From the NCBI GenBank assembly GCA_030611105.1, contig JAUWQL010000011.1, forward strand, positions 1-43,630: a stretch of DNA of 43,630 nucleotides, written 5' to 3'. Made by a program: the position numbers and the translations under genes. Positions 25,924 to 33,801 of this stretch are shown here, piece after piece. This DNA comes from Bacteroidales bacterium (lineage in GTDB: Bacteria > Bacteroidota > Bacteroidia > Bacteroidales > UBA12077). The notes below the pieces were generated by a model. The model was not told the origin of the DNA. It did not search any database and worked only from the letters and a program-made list of their open reading frames with translations. The number at the start of each line of letters is the position of its first letter. The first letter of the stretch is position 1.

Positions 25924-27164
25924 GGTTTTAAATTCACGAACTCAAGTGTATGCCCCATTTTTTTCTGTTTTGTTTCTAAATAAAATTTGTTGTACTCGTT
26001 CGGTTCTATTTCCAAAGATATATTTTCAACAATCTCAAGTCCGTAAGCTTCGAGGCCTTTTCTTTTGATAGGGTTATTTGTTATAAGTTTTATTTTTCCC
26101 AGTCCTAGTTCTCTTAAAATACTGGCGCCAACACCATAATCTCGTTCATCATCTTCGAATCCAAGTTCAATATTAGCTTCAACAGTGTCCATCCCTTCTT
26201 CCTGTAACTTATAAGCTTTAATTTTATTAAATAAACCAATTCCTCTTCCTTCCTGATTCATATAAAGAACGATTCCTTTACCTGCTTCATCAATTTTCCT
26301 CATTGCTTCGTGCAATTGTTGTCCACAGTCGCAGCGCTTTGAACCAAAAATATCTCCGGTAATACATGAGGAGTGAACTCGTACACAAACAGGTTCTTCT
26401 TTAGTCCATTCGCCTTTAATAAGAGCAACATGTTCAAGTCCATTTGATTTTTGTCTGAATGGAATTAAATCAAAGTTGCCATACTCTGTTGGAAGTTTAA
26501 CCCGAACACCTTTTTCAATAAGGCTATCTTCGTTTAATCTATATTTTATTAAATCTTCTATAGAAATAATTTTAAGATTAAATTTTTCAGCTATTTTAAG
26601 AAGTTCCGGCATACGTGCCATTGTACCATCCTCATTCATTATTTCAACAAGTGCTCCTCCAGGTTCTAATCCTGCAAGTCTTGTGAGATCAACAACTGCC
26701 TCAGTGTGTCCTGCTCTTCGAATTACTCCTCGCTGTTTGGCTTTTAACGGAAAAACATGCCCCGGACGGCCAAGGTCTTCCGGTGTGGTGCTGGAATCAA
26801 CTAAAGCTTTTATTGTTTTTGCACGATCAGAAGCCGAAATACCGGTAGTACACCCATGACCGTTTAAATCAACCGACACGGTAAAAGGTGTTGCATGTAA
26901 AGCGGTATTATTTCCTACCATTAATTCAAGTTCCAGTTCTTCACATCTGTCTTCCGGTAGTGGAGCACAAATTAAACCTCTCCCGTGAGTAGCCATGAAA
27001 TTTACAATCTCAGGAGTAATTGTTTCTGCAGCAACAACAAAATCACCTTCGTTTTCCCGATCTTCATCATCAACTACTATGATTACCTTCCCAGCTTTAA
27101 TATCCTCAATAGCCTCTTCGATGGTATTAAGTTTGCTTTTTATATTATCTTGATTATTAGACAT
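25905..27164 (-). CDS. ribBA: Bifunctional 3,4-dihydroxy-2-butanone-4-phosphate synthase / GTP cyclohydrolase II
   Basis: 419 residues from ATG 27162-27164, chosen because the upstream in-frame ATG falls in the -7 box. The RibB part (about 12-208) has [33 protein letters not shown] and [10 protein letters not shown]. The RibA part (about 215-410) has [20 protein letters not shown] with the zinc cysteines Cys267, Cys278 and Cys280, then [11 protein letters not shown]. The two activities start riboflavin synthesis from ribulose 5-phosphate and GTP. No other rib gene and no FMN riboswitch is visible. The 3' end overlaps the convergent DUF4405 gene by 19 bp. Confidence 0.97.
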   Translation of the reverse strand: MSNNQDNIKSKLNTIEEAIEDIKAGKVIIVVDDEDRENEGDFVVAAETITPEIVNFMATHGRGLICAPLPEDRCEELELELMVGNNTALHATPFTVSVDLNGHGCTTGISASDRAKTIKALVDSSTTPEDLGRPGHVFPLKAKQRGVIRRAGHTEAVVDLTRLAGLEPGGALVEIMNEDGTMARMPELLKIAEKFNLKIISIEDLIKYRLNEDSLIEKGVRVKLPTEYGNFDLIPFRQKSNGLEHVALIKGEWTKEEPVCVRVHSSCITGDIFGSKRCDCGQQLHEAMRKIDEAGKGIVLYMNQEGRGIGLFNKIKAYKLQEEGMDTVEANIELGFEDDERDYGVGASILRELGLGKIKLITNNPIKRKGLEAYGLEIVENISLEIEPNEYNKFYLETKQKKMGHTLEFVNLKPHRKDK

Positions 27165-27194
27165 TTTACTACAATTAAAGGAAAATTTGTTTTG

Positions 27195-27202
27195 CAAAAG
27201 TA
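27195..27202 (-). promoter_or_regulatory. -7 box of ribBA; decides its start
   Basis: On the minus strand the bases are TACTTTTG, an exact match. The start at 27164 leaves a leader of about 24 bases, while an in-frame ATG at 27197 would overlap this box. Confidence 0.55.
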
Positions 27203-27241
27203 TAATAAGTGTTTAAATTTCCATAGAAAAGGCATTATAAA

Positions 27242-28423
27242 TTAGGACTGATTTTCTCTTTTTGATCTTTCCCAGTTTACCGATTGTTTTTTTCTTACAA
27301 ATCGTATTAAACCCATAACTTCTGAAAGATTCAGAATAAAGAGGTAATAAGGGGCAAAGAATAATTTCAGTTTTGTTTTTCTTGATTGTAAAACAGCTCC
27401 TAAAATTACGAACAGATAAAATATAATTTGCAGATAGAATATTTTAGTATAAAACCCATTCCAGTTTTCATTTGTTGCAATGTATAAATTTGTAAAAAAT
27501 AAAAATAAAATAGAAATTGGAACCAATGTCCACCTAATAACTTTATGTGATAGGTACTGAAAAGTTAAAAGAGGCTTTTTAAAAGGGTTAAGCAAGCCTT
27601 TTAGCCTGGTTATAGCTTGAAAACCACCATAAGCAATTCTGGTTTTTCGTTTTAATTCTTCATGAATATTGATCGATGCTCCTTCTGTAGCAAAAGCTTT
27701 TGGAGCATACTTTATTTTGTAACCTTTTTGCGCAATTCGTAATGAAATAATGAAATCATCAAGAATAGTATCATGCTCAATTTCATTGTACAACTCCGTT
27801 CGTATAGCAAATAATTCACCAACAGCACCTATGGCAGAATTTATTTTCGATTCACATTTTTTAATGAAAGATTCATATTTCCAGTAAATTCCTTCGCCTG
27901 CGTTAACAGCATTATCCTTATTTTTTGTTATAATTCGTTTTTCACCTGCAACACAACCTACAACTGAATTTTGAAACTCACTTACAATATGGCGAATAGA
28001 TTGTTTGTTTAGCATTGAATTCGCATCAGAAAAAATAACAATTGGCGTTTTTACAAAATTCATACCCCGGTTAATTGCACCAATTTTTCCTTTACGGTCA
28101 GCATTATGATATACTTTTATATTATCATATTTATTTAAAACTTCGGGAGTTCCATCATTTGACCCATCGGTGATCCATATATGATGTAATTTTTCTTTTG
28201 GGTAATCTAAAGAAAATGAGTTGGTTACTTTTTTATCGACAAATTCGATCTCGTTGTAAGCTGCCACAAAGAGCGTTACGTCAGGCTCATAGGTGCTATT
28301 TTGATTTTTCTTATTACTAAACGTAAATAATTGCACTAATAAACTTACAATGTATATCAGAAAAGGATATCCAATATATGAATATAAAATAATTAGTAAA
28401 AATGTCCAGAATAAGATATACAC
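27242..28423 (-). CDS. Family 2 glycosyltransferase with membrane segments
   Basis: 393 residues, starting with GTG at 28421-28423. An N-terminal helix (ILFWTFLLIILYSYIGYPFLIYIVSLL) anchors the protein. The GT2 domain (about 48-275) shows TLFVAAYNEIEFVDKK, HIWITDGSNDGTPEV, the acidic motif FSDANSM, and DDFIISLRIAQKGYKIKYAP. At least two more helices follow (about 300-365). Processive or transferase-type GT2 enzymes of this plan build surface polysaccharides on the cytoplasmic face. The next gene downstream of the promoter side is another glycosyltransferase, 157 bp away with a repeat-rich gap between. Donor and acceptor are unknown. Confidence 0.9.
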   Translation of the reverse strand: MYILFWTFLLIILYSYIGYPFLIYIVSLLVQLFTFSNKKNQNSTYEPDVTLFVAAYNEIEFVDKKVTNSFSLDYPKEKLHHIWITDGSNDGTPEVLNKYDNIKVYHNADRKGKIGAINRGMNFVKTPIVIFSDANSMLNKQSIRHIVSEFQNSVVGCVAGEKRIITKNKDNAVNAGEGIYWKYESFIKKCESKINSAIGAVGELFAIRTELYNEIEHDTILDDFIISLRIAQKGYKIKYAPKAFATEGASINIHEELKRKTRIAYGGFQAITRLKGLLNPFKKPLLTFQYLSHKVIRWTLVPISILFLFFTNLYIATNENWNGFYTKIFYLQIIFYLFVILGAVLQSRKTKLKLFFAPYYLFILNLSEVMGLIRFVRKKQSVNWERSKRENQS

Positions 28424-28580
28424 GATAGTTTATGGTATTATTTCTTAAAAATTATAAATGACTAAAGTTTAAAATACTTAAAATGCCTAAAATACTTATG
28501 AATGCCTAAAGTTTTAAATGCCTAAAATACTTACTAAGGATTTATAATTTTAACTTATTTTAAATTTTAGTCATTTTAGT
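28424..28580. repeat. AT-rich dispersed repeat between the two glycosyltransferases
   Basis: 157 bp made largely of near-repeats of AATGCCTAAAATACTTA, bounded by the inverted words AAATGACTAAA (about 28456) and TTTTAGTCATTTT (about 28565). A related stretch occurs at about 8530-8660 upstream of panB. Confidence 0.55.
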
Positions 28581-29789
28581 TCATTTGTAATTATTAATAA
28601 AGGTTAAAATATCACTTGCAATTTTTTCAAAATCATAATGCTTTTTTACAAATTTATATGCATTTTCTCCAATTGTTTTTTGTAAACCAACATTATTTAA
28701 AAGTAAGATTACAGAATCAGCAAAACCCCGATCATTATTTGCCAATAATATATTTTCATTGTGCAAACAGTTAATTCCTTCTGAAGCAGTATCTGTGGCT
28801 ACAATGGCTTTTTTAAAAGCCATACTTTCAATAATTTTTACTCGCATACCACTTCCTGAAAATAATGGTACAATAATAGGCCCCGGGTTTTGAATAAATT
28901 CATAAGCGTTTTTCACTTCTCCCAGGTAATTTATGTTGCTATGATTAAATTTTCTGACTAAGCATTTGGGAGCATTTCGTCCGGCTATATTAAGTATAAC
29001 ATCAGGGAATGATTTTAAAATTACCGGAAAACAATGTTTAATAAACCATAATAATCCTTCCTGATTTGGAATCCAGTCAAGTGCTCCGATATAATTAATG
29101 AAATGATCTGTATCTGAGTTGATTTCAACATATTGATCTTGAATATTTTTTAAATCAATTCCAAAAGGTGAAGTTTTAACAGGTTTGGTATTACCTAATT
29201 CTTTATAAATTTTTGCATCGGATTTGGAAATAGGGATTAAGAAGTCATAGGTGTTGAGCAAATTTTCCTCTAATTTTTTCAATCGTTTAAATATAGAGTT
29301 AAAGTATAATCTTTTAATTAACGATTTAGTTTCTTTGTAATTTCTCTTCCATATCTGGTATTCAATGTTGTGAGGTCTGTATAGAATGTTTCCCTCAAAT
29401 ATATTTCGAATGGTGTTAATATACTGAAGTGAATATAATCCTTCGATCTGAATAAAATCAAAGGAATTATTTTTTAATAAATTGATAAGTTGTGAAACAA
29501 ATTTTCTCGAAACAAATCGTTGGGCAATATAAGGTTTATTCGAGAATAGTAGATTTAAAAGAAGCTTGAAAAAAGATATTTGCGTATTGACATTAACTCC
29601 GGATATTTTAAGAGAATCTTTATATTCACTCTCTATTATCTCATAATTATTGAAATGCTTATGAGTTATCATATTTAAAAGATGAACCTGGTGCCCGTTT
29701 CTTATATAAGCTTTTGATAAACTTAAAATCGCCAGTGAGCCACCATCAGGAGGGTATATTGCTTTATTTGCAATTTGTAATATATTCAT
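28581..29789 (-). CDS. Group 1 (GT4-type) glycosyltransferase
   Basis: 402 residues, GT-B fold. The N-terminal Rossmann half begins MNILQIANKAIYPPDGGSLA. The C-terminal half has FINYIGALDWIPNQEGLLWF, VILNIAGRNAP, and the donor-binding region PLFSGSGMRVKIIESMAFKK followed by AIVATDTASEGI, containing the conserved Glu residues of the family. It probably transfers a sugar from a nucleotide donor in surface glycan assembly. It starts 3 bp after the LptF/G permease gene, so lipopolysaccharide or capsule assembly is a reasonable context. Confidence 0.9.
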   Translation of the reverse strand: MNILQIANKAIYPPDGGSLAILSLSKAYIRNGHQVHLLNMITHKHFNNYEIIESEYKDSLKISGVNVNTQISFFKLLLNLLFSNKPYIAQRFVSRKFVSQLINLLKNNSFDFIQIEGLYSLQYINTIRNIFEGNILYRPHNIEYQIWKRNYKETKSLIKRLYFNSIFKRLKKLEENLLNTYDFLIPISKSDAKIYKELGNTKPVKTSPFGIDLKNIQDQYVEINSDTDHFINYIGALDWIPNQEGLLWFIKHCFPVILKSFPDVILNIAGRNAPKCLVRKFNHSNINYLGEVKNAYEFIQNPGPIIVPLFSGSGMRVKIIESMAFKKAIVATDTASEGINCLHNENILLANNDRGFADSVILLLNNVGLQKTIGENAYKFVKKHYDFEKIASDILTFINNYK

Positions 29790-29792
29790 TTA

Positions 29793-31352
29793 TTACGATT
29801 TCTTGGATAATCTTTTAAAAAGCCTTTTAAAGAAAAGTAAATATGTATCAGCATTTAATATCACAGAGTCTGTTGTGGCTTTGTAAGTGAGAAAAATTCC
29901 TAAAGGCATTAAAATAAATGACGATAACCACATACCAATGTAGGCAGACATTACTCCCTCTCTTGCAAATTTTTCTCCGGAAATAGAAATGACATAATAA
30001 AGAATAAAAAATAAGATTGCAACTACAACTGACGTTCCAAATCCACCTTTACGAATAATTGCACCAAAAGGAGCTCCTATAAAGAAAAATACTAAACATG
30101 CAAATGGAAGAGTAAATTTTCTGTGCCATTCTATTTGATGTCTTCGAATTCGTTCAGCTTTATGGCTAAATTGTTTTTTTGAATTTGTAATATTATTCTG
30201 AGCAGCCCTGGCATAAGTTAAGGCATACTTAACAGCATCTTCTTTAACTTTACTTTTTTGAGAATTATATATGCTGTCAAGATTAAAGTTAGGCGATGAA
30301 ATATGTAATGAATCTGATTTGGAATCTTGCTTAATTTTAATAGTTGAATTCTTTTCTTGTGTTACAATAGTTCTTTTAATTTTTTCAAGTTGTGCCGGTT
30401 TTATTTTTGGTTTCTTTTTCCGGGTTTCTATTAAAAGCTTCTCTTTCTTAAAATAGTTGCCGGTTGAAAGTGTTGAAGCAAATCTTTTTATTTGTTTATC
30501 ATATTCATTATTTAATGAATCTTCGGCATATTCAAGTTGCTTAAGGTTCATCATCTGATAATTATTCTTAAACAAATCTTCATCGCTGCGGCTAAAATCT
30601 AATCCTGTTAATTCAAAAATAACTACTTGTTTTTCAAATTTTTGTCTTCTGTGTGGGTATGTTTTGTCTTTTGGCCTTCGGTTTTTCTTTGTCTCCTCAA
30701 TTTCCTCAAAGGTATATCCATTATATAATGTCAGGATCAGGTTTTGTCCATCGGCTGTCATTCGCATATAACCTGAATCAGCAATAGTCACTTGTACATT
30801 ATTTTTATTTTTGCTATGGTCATAAATCATAACATTTTGTAAAAGATTTGTTTTATAATTTTTCTTTGCAATTTTAATACTGTAACCTTCAATTCCATTA
30901 TAAAACATCCCTTCTTTAATTTGTAATTCAGGACGTTGATTTTTTACATCATAAATTAAAGCTCCGGTCTTTAGGTTTGTATATGGAATAACATAATCTT
31001 GATAGTAAAAAGCACCTATGCTAATAATTATTGTTAAAAGTATTAATGGAGCCATAAATCTTTGTAAAGAAACTCCGGCAGATTTAATTGCTGTTAACTC
31101 AAAATTTTCGCCCAGATTACCAAATGTCATTATTGATGATAAAAGAACCGATAACGGTAAAGCCATTGGTACTAGTCGTGCTGAAGCATAAAGAATTAAT
31201 TCGGCAATTATTATCCATTCTAAGCCTTTTCCTGTTAAATCATCAATGTATTTCCACAAAAATTGCATTAAAAGGATAAAAAGAGAAACAAAGAATGTTG
31301 CGACTAGAGGGCCAAAAAAAGATTTTAGAATAAATTTATGTAATCGCTTCAC
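29793..31352 (-). CDS. LptF/LptG-family permease
   Basis: 519 residues, GTG start at 31350-31352. The YjgP/YjgQ family plan is visible: N-terminal helices (about 12-35, 50-75 and 97-120), a long soluble periplasmic part (about 120-425) and three C-terminal helices. RLHKFILKSFFGPLVATFF and LFILLMQFLWKYIDDLTGKG open the protein, and HRKFTLPFACLVFFFIGAPFGAIIRKGGFG is the hallmark C-terminal block. It should be part of the LptBFG ABC exporter that extracts lipopolysaccharide from the inner membrane. The periplasmic part carries a lysine-rich insertion (about 290-370), making it longer than the E. coli proteins, as is usual in Bacteroidota. The partner permease and LptB are not here. Confidence 0.92.
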   Translation of the reverse strand: MKRLHKFILKSFFGPLVATFFVSLFILLMQFLWKYIDDLTGKGLEWIIIAELILYASARLVPMALPLSVLLSSIMTFGNLGENFELTAIKSAGVSLQRFMAPLILLTIIISIGAFYYQDYVIPYTNLKTGALIYDVKNQRPELQIKEGMFYNGIEGYSIKIAKKNYKTNLLQNVMIYDHSKNKNNVQVTIADSGYMRMTADGQNLILTLYNGYTFEEIEETKKNRRPKDKTYPHRRQKFEKQVVIFELTGLDFSRSDEDLFKNNYQMMNLKQLEYAEDSLNNEYDKQIKRFASTLSTGNYFKKEKLLIETRKKKPKIKPAQLEKIKRTIVTQEKNSTIKIKQDSKSDSLHISSPNFNLDSIYNSQKSKVKEDAVKYALTYARAAQNNITNSKKQFSHKAERIRRHQIEWHRKFTLPFACLVFFFIGAPFGAIIRKGGFGTSVVVAILFFILYYVISISGEKFAREGVMSAYIGMWLSSFILMPLGIFLTYKATTDSVILNADTYLLFFKRLFKRLSKKS

Positions 31353-31424
31353 ACCAATAATTTTTATATAAAACGATTACAAAAATAATTTATTTTATCG
31401 TAAGAATTTAAGGTTTTAAGAAAA

Positions 31425-31799
31425 TTAAAGCCCAAGCGTATGTTTTAATTCATCAATTTGTCTGTTCCACAGATCTATTGTATCATCTTTATCATCGTCA
31501 TCTGCAAAATCAGTAATTATAAGTGCTACATCACCGGTTAATTCGTCTTTGTTAATTTTAAATTCAAAATATGTATCATCTTCATCATCAATCCACTTAA
31601 AGCGAACTAATTGGTCTTGTTTTTTACAAACCTGTTCTGCTTGTTGTTCTGATCCATCCCAGATAAAAGTGTAAATACTGCCTTGTATATTTATATCGTC
31701 AGCAAACCATTCCGACAAACCTCCGGGAGTACTTAATCTTGCGAATAAAATTTTAGGAGATGAGTTTATCGAGTATTCTAATTCTAATTTATTTTTCAT
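31425..31799 (-). CDS. START-like (AHSA1-type) domain protein
   Basis: 124 residues from ATG 31797-31799 (MKNKLELEYSINSSPKILF); an upstream in-frame ATG would add 22 unrelated residues. The fold signature is clear: ARLSTPGGLSEWFADDINI, YTFIWDGSEQQAEQV, FKWIDDEDDTYFEFKI, then the acidic stretch DFADDDDKDD and a C-terminal helix IDLWNRQIDELKHTLGL. Proteins of this group bind hydrophobic ligands or act as Hsp90-activator relatives; the ligand is unknown. It lies upstream of the permease on the same strand with a 72-bp gap. Confidence 0.85.
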   Translation of the reverse strand: MKNKLELEYSINSSPKILFARLSTPGGLSEWFADDINIQGSIYTFIWDGSEQQAEQVCKKQDQLVRFKWIDDEDDTYFEFKINKDELTGDVALIITDFADDDDKDDTIDLWNRQIDELKHTLGL

Positions 31800-31893
31800 A
31801 GGTAGATTTATTAGCAATTTTTCACTCAAACGCAATATATAATTTTTTTTTAAGAATTCATACATGCAAATTACAAAAGATGAAATAAAATAT

Positions 31894-31901
31894 TATATTT
31901 G
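31894..31901 (+). promoter_or_regulatory. -7 box of the tRNA cluster
   Basis: TATATTTG is an exact -7 match, 24 bp before the first, broken tRNA copy. It implies that the broken copy was once the first gene of a two-tRNA transcript. Confidence 0.55.
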
Positions 31902-31925
31902 CACCCCAATATTATATATTTATTT

Positions 31926-32030
31926 GGCGAGGTAGCTCAGATGCCTGCCTGCTGCCCGCCTGCCGGATGGACAGGTCAGGCAGGGTTAGAGTGTCCCGAT
32001 TTTTATCGGGAAGGTCGCGAGTTTAAAAAC
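31926..32030 (+). pseudogene. Broken tRNA copy carrying a GC-rich palindrome insertion
   Basis: The first 18 bases (31926-31943) are identical to the 5' end of the intact tRNA-Met at 32048. A 41-bp GC-rich palindromic sequence (31944-31984) then interrupts the D-loop, after which the match resumes with GTTAGAG. The anticodon arm is replaced by TCCCGAT-TTTT-ATCGGGA, whose loop cannot present an anticodon, and the T-arm and 3' acceptor strand no longer pair. This cannot be a working tRNA. Confidence 0.8.
31944..31984. repeat. GC-rich palindromic insertion inside a tRNA copy
   Basis: The 41 bp begin CCTGCCTG and end CAGGCAGG, a perfect 8-bp inverted repeat. Inside is a second imperfect palindrome (CCTGCCGGATGGACAGG). 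The element shares its ends with the 20-bp palindrome at 8547-8566. Its position exactly between bases that are adjacent in the intact tRNA shows that it was inserted. Confidence 0.8.
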
Positions 32031-32047
32031 GATATTGAGAAAATAAT

Positions 32048-32121
32048 GGCGAGGTAGCTCAGATGGTTAGAGCGCATGATTCATAATCATGAGGTCGGCG
32101 GTTCAATTCCGCCTCTCGCTA
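32048..32121 (+). tRNA. tRNA-Met (CAT), elongator type
   Basis: 74 bases with a full cloverleaf: acceptor GGCGAGG pairing with TCTCGCT (two G-U pairs), D-stem GCTC/GAGC, anticodon stem CATGA/TCATG with loop TTCATAA (anticodon CAT), variable AGGTC, T-stem GGCGG/CCGCC with loop TTCAATT, and discriminator A. It is not the initiator: the acceptor begins with a pair and the anticodon stem lacks the three G-C pairs. A lysidine-modified tRNA-Ile with CAT is the alternative. CCA is not encoded. Confidence 0.93.
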
Positions 32122-32122
32122 C
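32092..32122 (+). repeat. 31-bp direct repeat, left copy (3' end of the intact tRNA)
   Basis: These 31 bases (variable loop to one base beyond the discriminator) recur without mismatch at 32443-32473. The two copies are 351 bp apart and bracket the GIY-YIG gene, as attachment-site duplications do around integrated elements. Confidence 0.85.
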
Positions 32123-32126
32123 ATTG

Positions 32127-32155
32127 AAAAGCAGGTCGAATTGACTTGCTTTTTT
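32127..32155 (+). terminator. Intrinsic terminator after tRNA-Met
   Basis: Arms AAAAGCAGGTC and GACTTGCTTTT, loop GAATT, one G-U pair, then further T's. It separates the tRNA from the GIY-YIG gene. Confidence 0.8.
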
Positions 32156-32173
32156 GATAATAAAAAAGTTTGA

Positions 32174-32419
32174 ATGTATTATGTATACATTATATATAGC
32201 AAAAAAAGAGATAGTTTTTATGTTGGATATACTGCAAATATAAATTCCAGAATCACTAAACATAATGCAGGAGCAACAATTTCAACTAAATCAGGAATTC
32301 CATGGAAATTAGTTTATAGTGAACAATATGTAACTAAAACTGAAGCAATAAAGCGAGAAAAGGCTATAAAGAAGAAGAAAAGCAGGAAATATATTGAGTA
32401 TCTTATTACGATGAATTAG
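32174..32419 (+). CDS. Small GIY-YIG nuclease, single domain
   Basis: 81 residues forming one GIY-YIG domain. The motifs VYIIYS (5-8 region) and YVG (16-18) stand for GIY and YIG; Arg26 (SRITKHN) and Glu57 (TKTEAIKREKAI) are the expected catalytic Arg and metal-binding Glu. Such short proteins (YhbQ/UPF0213-like) are common in Bacteroidota, and their DNA substrate is not established. The gene begins 53 bp after tRNA-Met. Its last codons and TAG stop (ATGAATTAG) fall in sequence matching the D-arm of the tRNA, so the 3' end of the gene is fused to a partial tRNA copy. Together with the 31-bp repeats, this suggests a tRNA-associated mobile unit. Confidence 0.88.
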   Translation: MYYVYIIYSKKRDSFYVGYTANINSRITKHNAGATISTKSGIPWKLVYSEQYVTKTEAIKREKAIKKKKSRKYIEYLITMN

Positions 32420-32473
32420 AGCGTCCCGATGTATTATCGGGAAGGTCGGCGGTTCAATTCCGCCTCTCGCTAC
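32412..32473 (+). pseudogene. 3' tRNA-Met fragment fused to the GIY-YIG gene
   Basis: From the D-loop onward the sequence follows tRNA-Met (TTAGAGCG, then 31 identical bases to the 3' end). The anticodon arm is replaced by TCCCGAT-GTATT-ATCGGGA, whose loop has G in place of the invariant U33. There is no 5' half: the GIY-YIG coding sequence stands in its place. The same TCCCGAT/ATCGGGA arm is found in the broken copy at 31926. Confidence 0.85.
32443..32473 (+). repeat. 31-bp direct repeat, right copy
   Basis: It is identical to 32092-32122, the 3' end of the intact tRNA-Met, and marks the right end of the GIY-YIG unit. Confidence 0.85.
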
Positions 32474-32475
32474 TT

Positions 32476-32509
32476 AAAAAGCGGTTAGGGTTTTCTTAAT
32501 CGTTTTTTT
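32476..32509. terminator. Bidirectional terminator between the tRNA region and the LacI gene
   Basis: AAAAAGCGGTTA pairs with TAATCGTTTTT with one bulged base and a G-U pair, flanked by A's and T's. It overlaps the stop codon of the LacI-family gene. Confidence 0.65.
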
Positions 32510-33527
32510 ATTTCTTTTTTAAGCTTGATTTCCGTATTATTAAATCAGTATTTAGGATAGTTGTTACAGGGCCATAGTTTTCATCACTTTGTATCCTTTT
32601 AAGGAGCATTCTTGCAGCATGTTGCCCCATTTCAAATCCTTTTTGGTCTACGGTGGTAAGTTCCGGATCAGCAATATATGATATAAACGAGTTGGTAAAA
32701 CCGCATACGGCAATATCATCAGGAACCTTTTTATTAATTGATTTTACTGCTTTCATAGCCCCTATTGCTGTTAAATCATTTACAGCAAAAATACCATCAA
32801 TATTATTGTGTCTGCTTAATACTTCCGGGATCAATTTTAAGGCATGGTCATGTGTATCGCATATTTGAATTGAATAATCGCCGATGCTTATATTCGAGTC
32901 ATTTAATGCGGCAAGAAAACCTTCTTTACGTTGTATGCCAATATCTAAATTTTGTGGACCTGCTAAATGGATAATGTTTTTACACCCGTTCTCAATTAAA
33001 TGTTTAGTAGCTTTGTATGCTCCATCAAAATCATCTACTAATACCTTATCAGCAGTTACTTTATCACATGTCCTGTCTACAAAAACCATTGGCACACCAA
33101 TTTCTGCAACATTCTTAAAATGATCAAAATTTAAAGTAGTTTTTGCCATGGTTATAATAAAACCATCAATATTACTTGACAATAATGCCTGAATATTTTC
33201 TACTTCTTTATGATAAGATTCGTTTGATTGTGCAATAATAATATGATATCCTGATTCATTAGCAATTTTTTCTATCCCGCTAATAATAGTCGAAAAAAAG
33301 TAATGGATTATTTCCGGTACAATTACACCGATAAGCTTACTTTCTTTTTGTAAAAGATTAAGGGCAACCTGGTTGGGTTTATACTTAAGTTTTTTGGCTA
33401 AATCCTGAACATTTTTTTTTGTTTGGGGGTTAATATCAGGATGATCCTTCAGTGCCCTGGAAACCGTGGAAGGAGAAATATGCAATATTTTAGCAATATC
33501 TTTTATTGTAACCTGATGTCCCCTCAT
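32508..33527 (-). CDS. LacI-family transcriptional regulator of the starch locus
   Basis: 339 residues. The N-terminal helix-turn-helix (VTIKDIAKILHISPSTVSRAL, residues 6-26) and hinge (YKPNQVALNLLQKES) are standard. The periplasmic-binding-like effector domain follows, with LIGVIVPEIIHYFFSTII, GFIITMAKT, VDRTCDKVTADKVLVDD and NDLTAIGAMKAVKS. It should bind a sugar, here probably maltose or a malto-oligosaccharide, and release or engage a palindromic operator. A perfect LacI-type palindrome lies at 33666-33675 in the divergent gap to susC. This differs from Bacteroides thetaiotaomicron, where the sus locus is controlled by the membrane activator SusR. Confidence 0.94.
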   Translation of the reverse strand: MRGHQVTIKDIAKILHISPSTVSRALKDHPDINPQTKKNVQDLAKKLKYKPNQVALNLLQKESKLIGVIVPEIIHYFFSTIISGIEKIANESGYHIIIAQSNESYHKEVENIQALLSSNIDGFIITMAKTTLNFDHFKNVAEIGVPMVFVDRTCDKVTADKVLVDDFDGAYKATKHLIENGCKNIIHLAGPQNLDIGIQRKEGFLAALNDSNISIGDYSIQICDTHDHALKLIPEVLSRHNNIDGIFAVNDLTAIGAMKAVKSINKKVPDDIAVCGFTNSFISYIADPELTTVDQKGFEMGQHAARMLLKRIQSDENYGPVTTILNTDLIIRKSSLKKK

Positions 33528-33665
33528 TTTAAACTTTAATATTAAATTTTTGTTATGAAGAAAGGAAAACTATTTCAATTCTCAAACAATTTAATGATAT
33601 TTTAAGAAAAAGTCTAGGTAAATAAAAAATATTAAGAAAATATATCCTTGTTTAAACTCTTTTCG

Positions 33666-33675
33666 CAAACGTTTG
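33666..33675. promoter_or_regulatory. Probable LacI-family operator upstream of susC
   Basis: CAAACGTTTG is a perfect palindrome with the central CG typical of LacI-family sites, in the gap between the regulator and susC. It lies about 60 bp upstream of the predicted susC -33 element. Confidence 0.65.
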
Positions 33676-33734
33676 AAATAACCTCCACGGGGTTTTGTCC
33701 TGCATATAAAACTTTGATATTGACATTGTTGTAG

Positions 33735-33765
33735 TTGATTTTTGATCCGTATTTCCATATCTTTA
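33735..33765 (+). promoter_or_regulatory. Predicted susC promoter
   Basis: TTG at 33735-33737, a 20-bp spacer, and TATCTTTA at 33758-33765 (7 of 8 matches to TAnnTTTG). The distance to the start at 33802 leaves a leader of about 30 bases. Confidence 0.5.
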
Positions 33766-33801
33766 TGATATAAAAATTTAACCCTAATAAAATATAATTG
33801 T

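Noticed and set aside
26985-27245. FMN riboswitch upstream of ribBA
   Set aside because: The leader is only about 24 bases after the predicted transcription start, too short for the riboswitch fold.
31926-32030. Second functional tRNA
   Set aside because: The D-loop is interrupted by 41 bp, the anticodon loop is abnormal, and the acceptor strands do not pair.
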